Part shown: positions 36,421-44,622 of the stretch, one piece after another | Layout of the letters: every line of letters begins with the position of its first letter | Numbering within the stretch: the stretch's first letter is position 1 | DNA from: Nocardia ignorata NBRC 108230 | GTDB taxonomy: Bacteria > Actinomycetota > Actinomycetes > Mycobacteriales > Mycobacteriaceae | Assembly: GCF_001612905.1 (NCBI RefSeq) | Contig: NZ_BDBI01000001.1 | Span: 1 to 64,000, forward strand | DNA: 64,000 nucleotides | Direction of reading: 5' to 3' | Translations under genes and position numbers: made by a program | The notes under the pieces: model-generated | What the model was told of the DNA's origin: nothing | Seen by the model: only the letters and a program-made list of their open reading frames with translations | The model's database searches: none

Positions 36421-37551
36421 ATGACGGCTATGTGGTTCGGCTTGGCGGCGATCGCACTCGTTGGTGCGGTCGTACTGCTGTATTTCGATCGGGTCCAGCG
36501 ACAGCGCACCGGACACGCCCGCCAGGTGTGGGCGAAGTCCCAGGGCTATACCTATGTGTCGGTGGAGCCCGCCCTCGCCTCGACGTGGCGGCGTGGCGCG
36601 CTGACCAAGCTCGGGTACCTGTCCGCGGTCGACGTGGTCTCCGGTATCCGTAAGGGCGAGAAGTTCGTGCTCTTCGACCTGGAAGACGCCGCCACCCTGG
36701 TGGCCGTGCGCCGCCAGATCGGGTCCGAGATCGATGTCGACATGCGGCTCAAGACCGCGTCGCCGCCCAAGGATCACGACCTGGAACTGCTCGGCGCCAT
36801 CGGCGACCGGGTTGTGTTCGCCACCGACCCCGAGATCGCCCGGCATGCCGTCGACCAGCGGATGGTCGGCTTCATCGAATCCCTGTCCGACACTGTGCAG
36901 ATGCTGTGGAGCGAGGGCAACTGGACCCTCGGCATGCTCCCGGTCGGCAGCGGGTCCAAGGACTGGGAGACCGCGATCGACGCTGTGCTCCGCCTGTCGG
37001 GTCTGCTGCATGTGCTGCCGCCGGTGGCCGAGCCGAACGAATACACCCGTCCCCGTTCGGGAATCGGCGAACCGTCGCCCGACGGTTTCCGCGACGAGTA
37101 CGACGACGACTACGCTCCGGCCGCCCGCGTGCCCGATACCGACGGTCGCGCCCGCTTCCCCGGTCCCGACGACGAAGCCGATGTCGACGACCACTACGGC
37201 CGCGCCGCCGAACCGCTGTTCCCCGCGCGTCCCGCCCAGGCACCCGACGACGACTACGACCGTTTGCCGCCGCGCAAACCCGCCTTCGCGGCCGACCCGG
37301 ATTTCGATCCCGACCTCGACGACCCGGATTTCGAGGACCAGCCCGCACCCGGCCGCCGTCCGCTCGGCGAACCGCCGAAGCGCCCGTCGCTCGCCGTCGT
37401 CCCGGAACCGCGCCCGCGCGTGGAGCCGCCGCGTCCGCGCACGGAGGAACCGCGTCCGCGCGTAGAAGAACGTGCCGACGACGATTCCGACCAGCCCGGC
37501 GGCCCCTTCCACCCCGGCTTCCGCCCCTACCAGGGCCCCGTCCCGAAGTGA
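36421..37551 (+). CDS. Conserved membrane-anchored protein (Rv0383c-like)
   Basis: 376 residues. One N-terminal transmembrane helix (LAAIALVGAVVLLYFD, residues 6-22), a folded domain to about residue 205 (KSQGYTYVSVEP, FVLFDLEDAATLVAV, GDRVVFATDPEIARHAVD) and an acidic, Arg/Pro-rich disordered tail. I recall a protein of this kind (Rv0383c) in the same place between pyrE/umpA and clpB in M. tuberculosis. Function unknown. Starts 68 nt after the DUF5666 gene; an SDR gene follows. Confidence 0.6.
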   Translation: MTAMWFGLAAIALVGAVVLLYFDRVQRQRTGHARQVWAKSQGYTYVSVEPALASTWRRGALTKLGYLSAVDVVSGIRKGEKFVLFDLEDAATLVAVRRQIGSEIDVDMRLKTASPPKDHDLELLGAIGDRVVFATDPEIARHAVDQRMVGFIESLSDTVQMLWSEGNWTLGMLPVGSGSKDWETAIDAVLRLSGLLHVLPPVAEPNEYTRPRSGIGEPSPDGFRDEYDDDYAPAARVPDTDGRARFPGPDDEADVDDHYGRAAEPLFPARPAQAPDDDYDRLPPRKPAFAADPDFDPDLDDPDFEDQPAPGRRPLGEPPKRPSLAVVPEPRPRVEPPRPRTEEPRPRVEERADDDSDQPGGPFHPGFRPYQGPVPK

Positions 37552-37599
37552 TCCCGATGCCGTGACACGGCAACATCCGTCGACCCGAATCGACCAGCT

Positions 37600-38406
37600 A
37601 TGACCGATATCCCCGCGCGCCTGCCCGGTGCGTCCCGACCCGTCGCCCTGATCACCGGCCCCACCTCCGGCATCGGCCTCGGCTTCGCCCACCGCCTCGC
37701 CGCCCTCGGCTACGACCTGGTGCTCGTCGCCAGGAACGAGGTGCGGTTGCGTGGCCTGGCCGACGAACTCGGCCGCCGGTACGCCACCTCCGCCGAGGTC
37801 CTCGTCGCCGACCTGGCCGATGACGACGACCGCGCCCGCGTCGCCGAACGTGCCGAGGCCGGCCTCCAATTCCTGGTCAACAACGCCGGTTTCGCGCACT
37901 CGGGGGAGTTCTGGACCCTCGAGCCCGCCGAGCTGCAGGCCCAGCTCGATGTGAACGTCACCTCGGTCGTGCAGCTCACCAGGGCCGCGCTGCCCGCGAT
38001 GATCGCGGCCGCGTCCGGTTCGATCGTCAATGTGGCCAGCGTGGCGGGACTCGTCCCCGGCCGCGGGTCCACCTATTCGGCGTCGAAGGCTTATGTCGTC
38101 GCCTTCACCGAAGGTCTGGCGGGTGGGCTGTCGGGCACCGGTGTGCGCATCCAGGCCCTGTGCCCCGGATTCGTGCACACCGAGTTCCACGAGCGAGCCG
38201 GCATCGAGATGAGTTCGCTGCCCAAGGCGCTGTGGCTCGAGGTGGACCAGGTGGTCGACGGCTGCCTGCACGACCTGGAAGCTGGCCGGGTCATCAGTGT
38301 TCCCGGCCTGCAGTACAAGGTCATCACCACGGTGGCGGGGATGGTTCCGCGCACCCTCATCACGCGGCTCAATCGCGGCCTGTTCAACGCACGCGGCAGG
38401 ACCTAG
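37600..38406 (+). CDS. Short-chain dehydrogenase/reductase
   Basis: 268 residues. Classical SDR: NAD(P)-binding TGPTSGIGLGFA, the NNAG motif in FLVNNAGFAHSG, Ser in GSIVNVASVAG and the catalytic YSASKAY. Closest in style to the DltE/YqjQ type of SDRs. Substrate not determinable. Upstream of pyrE with a stem-loop between them. Confidence 0.85.
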   Translation: MTDIPARLPGASRPVALITGPTSGIGLGFAHRLAALGYDLVLVARNEVRLRGLADELGRRYATSAEVLVADLADDDDRARVAERAEAGLQFLVNNAGFAHSGEFWTLEPAELQAQLDVNVTSVVQLTRAALPAMIAAASGSIVNVASVAGLVPGRGSTYSASKAYVVAFTEGLAGGLSGTGVRIQALCPGFVHTEFHERAGIEMSSLPKALWLEVDQVVDGCLHDLEAGRVISVPGLQYKVITTVAGMVPRTLITRLNRGLFNARGRT

Positions 38407-38412
38407 GGCATG

Positions 38413-38461
38413 GCGTGGGCCCCGGCGGCGGCAGCGTAGCGTAATCGCGCAGGGCCCACGC
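38413..38461 (+). terminator. Stem-loop between SDR gene and pyrE
   Basis: Perfect 10-bp inverted repeat GCGTGGGCCC (38413-38422) with GGGCCCACGC (38452-38461), 29-nt loop. No T-tract. It starts six nt after the SDR stop and ends 21 nt before the pyrE start, so it may end SDR transcription or act in the pyrE leader. Confidence 0.45.
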
Positions 38462-38482
38462 AGATGACCGAAAGGAAACCGC

Positions 38483-39046
38483 ATGATCGACCAGGCACGT
38501 CAGGCGCTCACCGAAGCCGATCGCGACCAGTTGGCCGCGCTCGTGCGCGAGCTCGCGGTCGTGCACGGCAAGGTGACACTGTCCTCGGGCAAGGAGGCCG
38601 ACTACTACGTCGACCTGCGCCGCGCGACGCTGCACCACCAGGCCGCCCCGCTGATCGGGTCGCTGCTGCGTGAGCTGGTCGCCGACTGGGACTTCGACGC
38701 CGTCGGCGGGCTCACCATGGGCGCCGATCCCGTCGCGATGGCCGTCATGCACGCGCCCGGTCGCCCGATCGATGCCTTCGTCGTCCGCAAGGCCGCCAAG
38801 GCCCACGGCATGCAGCGCCAGATCGAAGGCCCCAATGTCGTCGGCAAGCGCGTGCTGGTGGTCGAGGACACCACAACCACCGGCAATTCGCCGCTCACCG
38901 CCGTGCGCGCGCTGCGTGACGCGGGCGCCATCGTGGTGGGTGTGGCCACCGTCGTGGACCGCGAAACCGGCGCTGACCAGGTGATCGCCGCCGAGGGGCT
39001 GGAATACCGGTCCATCCTCGGTCTCGACGACTTGGCTCTGAGTTAG
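38483..39046 (+). CDS. pyrE: Orotate phosphoribosyltransferase
   Basis: 187 residues. Transfers ribose 5-phosphate from PRPP to orotate, giving OMP in pyrimidine synthesis. The PRPP loop is VLVVEDTTTTGNSPL; KVTLSSGKEADYYVDLR near the N-terminus is the family orotate/PRPP segment. ATG 38483 is preceded by AAAGGAAA. This is the short actinobacterial form (umpA in M. tuberculosis). Confidence 0.95.
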   Translation: MIDQARQALTEADRDQLAALVRELAVVHGKVTLSSGKEADYYVDLRRATLHHQAAPLIGSLLRELVADWDFDAVGGLTMGADPVAMAVMHAPGRPIDAFVVRKAAKAHGMQRQIEGPNVVGKRVLVVEDTTTTGNSPLTAVRALRDAGAIVVGVATVVDRETGADQVIAAEGLEYRSILGLDDLALS

Positions 39047-39113
39047 CCTGAACGTCAGAAAATTCGGATGGCGACGAAGCCGTCCGGCAGTGAGAAGGAC
39101 GTGTGAGTCACCC

Positions 39114-40172
39114 GTGGTGAGCATTGCAATCAACAAAGGTCGCGACAATGTCGCGATGCTCGGGATCGGTGCGTACCGCCCGCAGCGCATCGTCAGCAAT
39201 GCCGAGGTGTGTGAGGTTCTCGACTCGACGCCAGACTGGATCTACGAACGCACCGGCATCCACAACCGGCGCTGGATCAGCGGCGACGAGACCATCCGCT
39301 CGATCGCGGCGGCCGCGGGCGAGCGCGCGCTGAAGAACAGCCCGGTCGACCGCGCCAAGATCGGCGCGGTCCTGCTGTGCACCTCGAGCTGGCTCAAGCT
39401 CACTCCGCACGGTGCGCCATCGGTGGCCTACGACCTCGGCCTCAACGGTGTGGCCGCGTTCGACCTCACCTCCGGCTGCGGCGGTTTCGGCTACGGCCTC
39501 GGCGTCGCCGCCGACCTGATCCGCGCCGGTTCGGCCGAATACGTGTTGGTGATCGGCGCCGAGACCATGACCGTCGGTCTCGACCCGACCGACCGCGGCA
39601 CCGCGATGATCTTCGGTGACGGCGCGGGCGCCGTCGTCGTCGGCCCGGCCGAGGAGAACGGCATCTCGCCGACGGTGTGGGGCAGCGACGGCGAGAACGC
39701 CGAGGCCATCGCCCAGGACGTCGACTTCCTCGCCTACATGAACAAGGCCCAGGCCATGCAGGGCACCGACCCCGAGGTGGAGCCGATCGGCCGCATGTCG
39801 CTGCACATGGAGGGCCCCAAGGTCTTCCGGTGGGCCGCGGTCACCCTGCCGCGCGCCCTGTCGGCGGCGCTCGACGCCTCCGGTGTGGCCAAGGAGGACA
39901 TCGAGGTGTTCATCCCGCATCAGGCCAATGCCCGCATCAACGAGCTGATGAAGAAGAACCTCGGCCTCGCCGAGAACATCCCGATGGCCAACGACATCGA
40001 GAACACCGGCAACACCTCGGCCGCCTCGATCCCGCTGGCCATGGAGGAGATGCTGGTGACCGGCAAGGCCAAGGGTGGTCAGCTGGCGCTGCTGCTCGGC
40101 TTCGGCGCGGGACTGAGCTACGCGGGCCAGGTCGTCACCCTGCCGCCCGCCCCGAAGGAACCGAGCTTCTGA
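39114..40172 (+). CDS. 3-oxoacyl-ACP synthase III (FabH-like)
   Basis: About 352 residues. Thiolase-fold condensing enzyme with the KAS III triad: Cys in LTSGCGGFGYG, His in FIPHQANARI, Asn in IENTGNTSAASIP. It condenses an acyl-CoA starter with malonyl-ACP. Start is uncertain: GTG 39114 or 39117 fit best after AGAAGGA at 39093; GTG 39090 is possible. It stands outside a fab cluster, next to pyrE and two nt before a lysoplasmalogenase gene, so it may be a specialised KAS III (for example for branched or secondary products) rather than the housekeeping FabH. Confidence 0.85.
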   Translation: MVSIAINKGRDNVAMLGIGAYRPQRIVSNAEVCEVLDSTPDWIYERTGIHNRRWISGDETIRSIAAAAGERALKNSPVDRAKIGAVLLCTSSWLKLTPHGAPSVAYDLGLNGVAAFDLTSGCGGFGYGLGVAADLIRAGSAEYVLVIGAETMTVGLDPTDRGTAMIFGDGAGAVVVGPAEENGISPTVWGSDGENAEAIAQDVDFLAYMNKAQAMQGTDPEVEPIGRMSLHMEGPKVFRWAAVTLPRALSAALDASGVAKEDIEVFIPHQANARINELMKKNLGLAENIPMANDIENTGNTSAASIPLAMEEMLVTGKAKGGQLALLLGFGAGLSYAGQVVTLPPAPKEPSF

Positions 40173-40174
40173 CG

Positions 40175-40912
40175 ATGCGTCCGTTGCGCGCGGGCTATCT
40201 CGCGGCGGCGGCGGTCACCGTTTTCGGTGCCGTCACCGGCCGCGAACGCCTGCAATGGGTGGCCAAGCCGCTGCTGATGCCGTTGCTCGCGGCCGACGCG
40301 GTGACCGGCGGCGCCGTTGACCCGGCCGAGCGCCGGATTTTGCTCGGCTCGCTGGCCGCCGCCACCGTGGGCGACGTCCTGCTCATCGACCCGGACGACG
40401 ACCGCCGCCTCATCGCGGGCGCGTCGTCGTTCGCGGTGATGCAGACGGGCTACTCGCTGCTGTGGTGGCGCCGGGGCGCCCGCCCGCGCCCCGAGATCGC
40501 GGCGCCCCGCCTGCTCGCCTGGGTGGGCGCGGCCGGTCTGCTGCGCGCCAAGGCGCCGATGCTGGCGCTACCGCTCACCGCGTACGGCGCGACTCTCGGA
40601 ACCGCCGCCACCCTCGCCTCGGACCCGGCCTTGGCTCCAGACGCGAAAAACGTTGCTGGGCTGAACATCCCGAACGAGGACCCGCGCAGCCGCTACGGCT
40701 TGGGCGCGCTGCTGTTCACCGTCTCCGACGGCCTGATCGTCCTGCGCCGCCTCTTCGCGAAGTCCGAAAGATCCCGCCGCCTCACCGAGGGCGTCATTCT
40801 CGCGACTTATGCGGCGGCCCAGTACCACCTCACCGTCGCACCGCCGACAGCCGCCGACCCGCTGGTCAGCTCACCGCGAGGAACGTCAGGATGGTCGCAC
40901 CGATCCGGATGA
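40175..40912 (+). CDS. Lysoplasmalogenase / YhhN family membrane protein
   Basis: 245 residues with about eight hydrophobic helices. The pattern WVAKPLLMPLLA near the start and GDVLLI later fit the YhhN/TMEM86 family, which cleaves the vinyl-ether bond of lysoplasmalogens in known members. ATG 40175 sits two nt after the fabH stop, so the two are co-translated. Its 3' end overlaps the convergent EmbR-like gene by 47 bp. The last 25 residues look unstructured. Activity in bacteria lacking plasmalogens is uncertain. Confidence 0.75.
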   Translation: MRPLRAGYLAAAAVTVFGAVTGRERLQWVAKPLLMPLLAADAVTGGAVDPAERRILLGSLAAATVGDVLLIDPDDDRRLIAGASSFAVMQTGYSLLWWRRGARPRPEIAAPRLLAWVGAAGLLRAKAPMLALPLTAYGATLGTAATLASDPALAPDAKNVAGLNIPNEDPRSRYGLGALLFTVSDGLIVLRRLFAKSERSRRLTEGVILATYAAAQYHLTVAPPTAADPLVSSPRGTSGWSHRSG

Positions 40913-41984
40913 TGTCACCATCGCCCAGCAAAGCCCCACTGTCGATGGGCAATTCGTTCACATAGACACCGTTGGCCGAATGCAGATCCTTGATCAGCAG
41001 ACCGGCGCGGCTCGGCATGATGTGGGCGTGGTAGCGGCTCGCCTTGGGGTCGTCGAGGACCAGTTCGTTGTCGGTCATGCGCCCGATTCGCAAGCCGCCG
41101 TGCGGAATCGGGATGGTGCGGCCGTCGGCGAAGCGCAGGTTGCCGTTGCGGATCGAGCGCGGCACCTCGGTGACGGTCTCCGTCATCGCCGCCGCGACCT
41201 GCTCGGATCGCTTGAACGCCTGCACATTCAGGGGTTCCTGGCGAAGAACACGCTGCTCGAGTTCGATCAGCGCCGCGCCCGGGTCGATGCCGAGCTCCTC
41301 GGCGAGGACGGTACGCACCCGGCGGCACGCCTCGAGCGCGTCGGCCTGACGACCCGACAGGTACAGCGCGGTGATGAGCTGACCCCACAGCGGTTCACGC
41401 AGCGGGTTCTCGTTGGTCATGGTGACCAACTCACCGATCACCGAAGACGAACGCCCACAGGCGATTTCGGCATCGATGCGGGCCGAGGCGGCGAGCAGCC
41501 GCTCCTCGTTCATCGCGGTGGCGAAACCGTCGGCGAACTGCAGGCCGGCCAGATCGGCCAGTGCGCGCCCCGACCACTCCCGCAGCGCCGCGCCGAACAG
41601 GTTGGCCGCACCGGGATGGTCACCGGCGTCGAGGCAGCGCGAACCGGCCTCGCGCGCGTTCTCGAAACGGCCGAGATCGCAAGCGGTGTCGGGGATTTCG
41701 AGCCGATACCCGGCGCCCTCGGTGCGCAGCACCTGTGCGGAATCGATCCCGGCGTTGCGCAGCGCCTTGCGGATATTGGAGACGAACACCTGCAGGCTCG
41801 CCGCGTACGAGTCGGGCGGATCCTCGTTCCACACCATCTCGGCGAGCACAGCCGACGACACCGCGCGCCGCCGGTTGACGGTTAGCGCGGCAAGCAGCGC
41901 GCGCGGCTTGGGCCCGCCGACCGCCACCGGCTCACCGCCGACGAGCAGTCGAACGGGCCCGAGCACACGGACATCAAGACTCAT
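40866..41984 (-). CDS. SARP-FHA regulator, EmbR-like
   Basis: 372 residues. N-terminal OmpR-type winged helix (RVLGPVRLLVGGEPV, GPKPRALLAAL), bacterial transcriptional activation domain (about 100-250) and C-terminal FHA domain (about 290-372) with RIGRMTDNE, ASRYHAHI and SANGVYVNEL. The architecture is that of EmbR, an activator whose FHA domain binds Thr-phosphorylated Ser/Thr kinase. Mycobacterial EmbR acts on embCAB; the target here is unknown and no kinase gene is adjacent. ATG 41984 follows the fba stop region by 31 nt. Confidence 0.85.
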   Translation of the reverse strand: MSLDVRVLGPVRLLVGGEPVAVGGPKPRALLAALTVNRRRAVSSAVLAEMVWNEDPPDSYAASLQVFVSNIRKALRNAGIDSAQVLRTEGAGYRLEIPDTACDLGRFENAREAGSRCLDAGDHPGAANLFGAALREWSGRALADLAGLQFADGFATAMNEERLLAASARIDAEIACGRSSSVIGELVTMTNENPLREPLWGQLITALYLSGRQADALEACRRVRTVLAEELGIDPGAALIELEQRVLRQEPLNVQAFKRSEQVAAAMTETVTEVPRSIRNGNLRFADGRTIPIPHGGLRIGRMTDNELVLDDPKASRYHAHIMPSRAGLLIKDLHSANGVYVNELPIDSGALLGDGDIIRIGATILTFLAVS

Positions 41985-42015
41985 GAGCTCGGGCCCCGTT
42001 TGTTCGATACTTCGA

Positions 42016-43053
42016 TCAGGAACCGCTGACGGAGCGACCGGCCGACTTGAGGTCGTTGCAGGCCTCGAGCACGCGCGCGGCCATCGAGGACTCGGCCTTC
42101 TTCAGGTAGCTGCGCGGGTCGTAGGTCTTCTTGTTGCCGACCTCGCCGTCGATCTTGAGCACACCGTCGTAGTTGGTGAACATGTGCCCGGCGACGGGGC
42201 GGGTGAAGGCGTACTGGGTGTCGGTGTCGACGTTCATCTTCACCACGCCGTAACGCAGGGAGTCCTCGATCTCGGACTTCAGCGAGCCCGAACCGCCGTG
42301 GAACACGAAGTCGAACGGCTGCGCGTCCGCGCCGAGGCCGAGCTTGGCGGCCGCGACGCGCTGACCCTCGGCCAGCACCTCGGGCTTGAGCACCACGTTG
42401 CCCGGCTTGTACACACCGTGCACGTTGCCGAAGGTGGCGGCGAGCAGGTACTTGCCGTTCTCACCGGCGCCGAGCGCGTCGATGGTCTTCTCGAAGTCCT
42501 CGGGCGAGGTGTAGAGCTTGTCGTTGATCTCGGCCTCGACACCGTCCTCTTCACCGCCGACGACGCCGATCTCGACCTCGAGGATGATGTTGGCGGCCTT
42601 CGAGAGCTTGAGCAGCTCCTTGGCGATCTCGAGGTTCTCGTCGATCGGGATGGCCGAGCCGTCCCACATGTGCGACTGGAACAGCGGGTTCAGGCCGTTG
42701 TTCACGCGCTCCTGGGAGATGGCGAGCAGCGGACGCACGTAGGTGTCCAGCTTGTCCTTGGGGCAGTGGTCGGTGTGCAGCGCGATCGTCACGTCGTACT
42801 TCGCGGCGACCACGTGCGCGAACTCGGCCAGCGCCACCGCGCCGGTGACCATGTCCTTCACACCCTGGCCCGAAGCGAACTCGGCGCCGCCGGTGGAGAA
42901 CTGGATGATGCCGTCGCTCCCGGCCTCCGCGAAGCCCTTGATGGCGGCGTTGATCGTCTCCGACGAAGTGCAGTTGATAGCCGGGAATGCGAACGAGTGC
43001 GCCTTGGCCCGGCCGAGCATCTCGGCGTAGACCTCCGGAGTCGCGATAGGCAC
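42016..43053 (-). CDS. fba: Class II fructose-bisphosphate aldolase
   Basis: 345 residues, standard for the zinc-dependent class II enzyme of glycolysis. Motifs: substrate/zinc histidines in IALHTDHCPKDK, NVHGVYKPGNVVLKP and VFHGGSGS; YTSPEDFE near the middle. GTG 43053 follows a GGAGG; an upstream start would add a run of residues unlike the family N-terminus (VPIATPEVYAEMLG). Cytoplasmic. Confidence 0.95.
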   Translation of the reverse strand: MPIATPEVYAEMLGRAKAHSFAFPAINCTSSETINAAIKGFAEAGSDGIIQFSTGGAEFASGQGVKDMVTGAVALAEFAHVVAAKYDVTIALHTDHCPKDKLDTYVRPLLAISQERVNNGLNPLFQSHMWDGSAIPIDENLEIAKELLKLSKAANIILEVEIGVVGGEEDGVEAEINDKLYTSPEDFEKTIDALGAGENGKYLLAATFGNVHGVYKPGNVVLKPEVLAEGQRVAAAKLGLGADAQPFDFVFHGGSGSLKSEIEDSLRYGVVKMNVDTDTQYAFTRPVAGHMFTNYDGVLKIDGEVGNKKTYDPRSYLKKAESSMAARVLEACNDLKSAGRSVSGS

Positions 43054-43188
43054 AGCAGTGACCTCCGTCTGTGGGGAGCAAAAAACCAATTCTGTCAGGC
43101 CACACCCTAGGTTAGGAAGTGATCGATGAGTTCACCGGCTGGTTTCCGCCAGGTCGCCCACACCCATTCACTTCACAGCCGCGACCGG

Positions 43189-43194
43189 TACTGT
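43189..43194 (+). promoter_or_regulatory. -10 box of first DedA gene
   Basis: TACTGT ends eight bases before GTG 43202. This fits a leaderless mRNA beginning at that GTG and supports the start chosen for the DedA gene. Confidence 0.4.
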
Positions 43195-43201
43195 GGGCCC
43201 C

Positions 43202-43927
43202 GTGACTTTGCTGGCGGTTTCCGATGTGATGACGCACAACCTCGCGTTGACCCAGTTGCTGGACCCGATGTATCTGCTCCAGGACACGTGGCTGAAGAAC
43301 GCGGTGCTACCCGCCATCCTGGCGATTGTCTTCATCGAGACCGGTCTGCTGTTCCCGTTGCTGCCCGGTGACTCGCTGCTGTTCACCGGTGGCATGCTGG
43401 CCGCGCAGGGCAGCCCGAACATCTGGGTGCTCGTCCCGCTGGTGATCGTCACCGCGTTCGCGGGCGACCAGTGCGCGTACTGGATCGGGCGAAAAATCGG
43501 GCCGGCGATCTTCCGCAAGGAGGACAGCCGCTTCTTCAAGAAGCAGTACGTCGTCGAGACCCACGAGTTCTTCGAGAAGCACGGCCCCAAGACGATCATC
43601 CTGGCCAGGTTCGTGCCGATCGTCCGCACGTTCATGCCGGTGCTCGCCGGTGTGTCGAAGATGAGCTACCGCAAGTACGTGGCGTTCGACATCGTCGGCG
43701 CCGTGCTGTGGGGCGGCGGCGTGACGATCATCGGTTACTTCCTCGGCAATGTGCCCTTCATTCGCGACCATGTGGAAGCGATCTTCCTGCTGATCGTGTT
43801 CGTCTCGATCCTGCCCGCCATCATCACAGTCGGTAAGAAGGTGCTCGCGCGCCGCGCTCTGCCCGTGGTGCCTGTGGTGCCCGCCGAGCCTGCCGAGCTG
43901 GCCGTCTCGACGAACAAGACGCTCTGA
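43202..43927 (+). CDS. DedA family membrane protein
   Basis: 241 residues from GTG 43202 (GTG 43193 and ATG 43229 are alternatives). SNARE-associated/DedA fold: ETGLLFPLLPGDSLLFTGG, then GDQCAYWIGRKIG and the signature Arg in ARFVPIVRTFMPVLAG, with four to five hydrophobic segments. DedA proteins move or flip lipid carriers such as undecaprenyl phosphate or phospholipids. Six nt from a second DedA gene, so one operon; divergent from fba. Confidence 0.85.
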   Translation: MTLLAVSDVMTHNLALTQLLDPMYLLQDTWLKNAVLPAILAIVFIETGLLFPLLPGDSLLFTGGMLAAQGSPNIWVLVPLVIVTAFAGDQCAYWIGRKIGPAIFRKEDSRFFKKQYVVETHEFFEKHGPKTIILARFVPIVRTFMPVLAGVSKMSYRKYVAFDIVGAVLWGGGVTIIGYFLGNVPFIRDHVEAIFLLIVFVSILPAIITVGKKVLARRALPVVPVVPAEPAELAVSTNKTL

Positions 43928-43932
43928 TCGAC

Positions 43933-44622
43933 GTGACAGCGGGACCATCCACCTACGCCGTCGGCAGCTTCGATCCGCTGGTCTCGGCCGGGCCCGCTGT
44001 GGTCTGCACGGTCGTGCTGGTGTTCGTGTTCCTGGAATGCGCGTTCATCATCGGGCTGTTCCTGCCCGGCGATTCGATGCTGATCACCGCGGGTATCGTG
44101 CTCGCCTCCCACGCCAACGGCGAAGCGCAGGTGTGGGGGCTGTCCGTCGGCACCATGCTGGCGGCGATCGCCGGGAACCAGGTGGGGTACCTGGTCGGCC
44201 AACGCACCGGCCATCGTGTGGTCGCGCGCAAGAACGGCCGCTACATCAATACCGAGAACCTGGCGAAGGTGACGCATCTGCTGGAACGGCACGGGTTCTT
44301 CGCGGTGATGATCGCCCGCTGGATCCCGTGGGTGCGCACGCTGTGCCCGATGGTCGCGGGCGCGGCCGGGATGGATCACCGCAAGTACACGATCGCCAGC
44401 ACCATCGGTGCGATCATCTGGGCGCCGGTGCTGCTGCTCATCGGCTATTACGCGGGTGAGTTCCTCGAGCGGGTGTCGTGGTTGATGCCCGCGGTGATCG
44501 GCACCCTCGTCGTCGGTCTGATCATCGGCACGGTGATCGGCATCCGGCACTACCGCCAGGAAATGGCCAAGCCCGCCGAGGACTACGAAGTCGAGTGCGA
44601 GGCGAGCGTCGGCGAGCGCTAG
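43933..44622 (+). CDS. DedA family membrane protein (second copy)
   Basis: 229 residues from GTG 43933. Family motifs: ECAFIIGLFLPGDSMLI, GNQVGYLVGQRTG and ARWIPWVRTLCPMVAGAAG. The proteins are only moderately alike, so the pair is an old duplication, perhaps forming a heteromer. The stop overlaps the convergent GH76 gene by 4 nt. Proposed role: lipid-carrier transport in the envelope. Confidence 0.85.
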   Translation: MTAGPSTYAVGSFDPLVSAGPAVVCTVVLVFVFLECAFIIGLFLPGDSMLITAGIVLASHANGEAQVWGLSVGTMLAAIAGNQVGYLVGQRTGHRVVARKNGRYINTENLAKVTHLLERHGFFAVMIARWIPWVRTLCPMVAGAAGMDHRKYTIASTIGAIIWAPVLLLIGYYAGEFLERVSWLMPAVIGTLVVGLIIGTVIGIRHYRQEMAKPAEDYEVECEASVGER

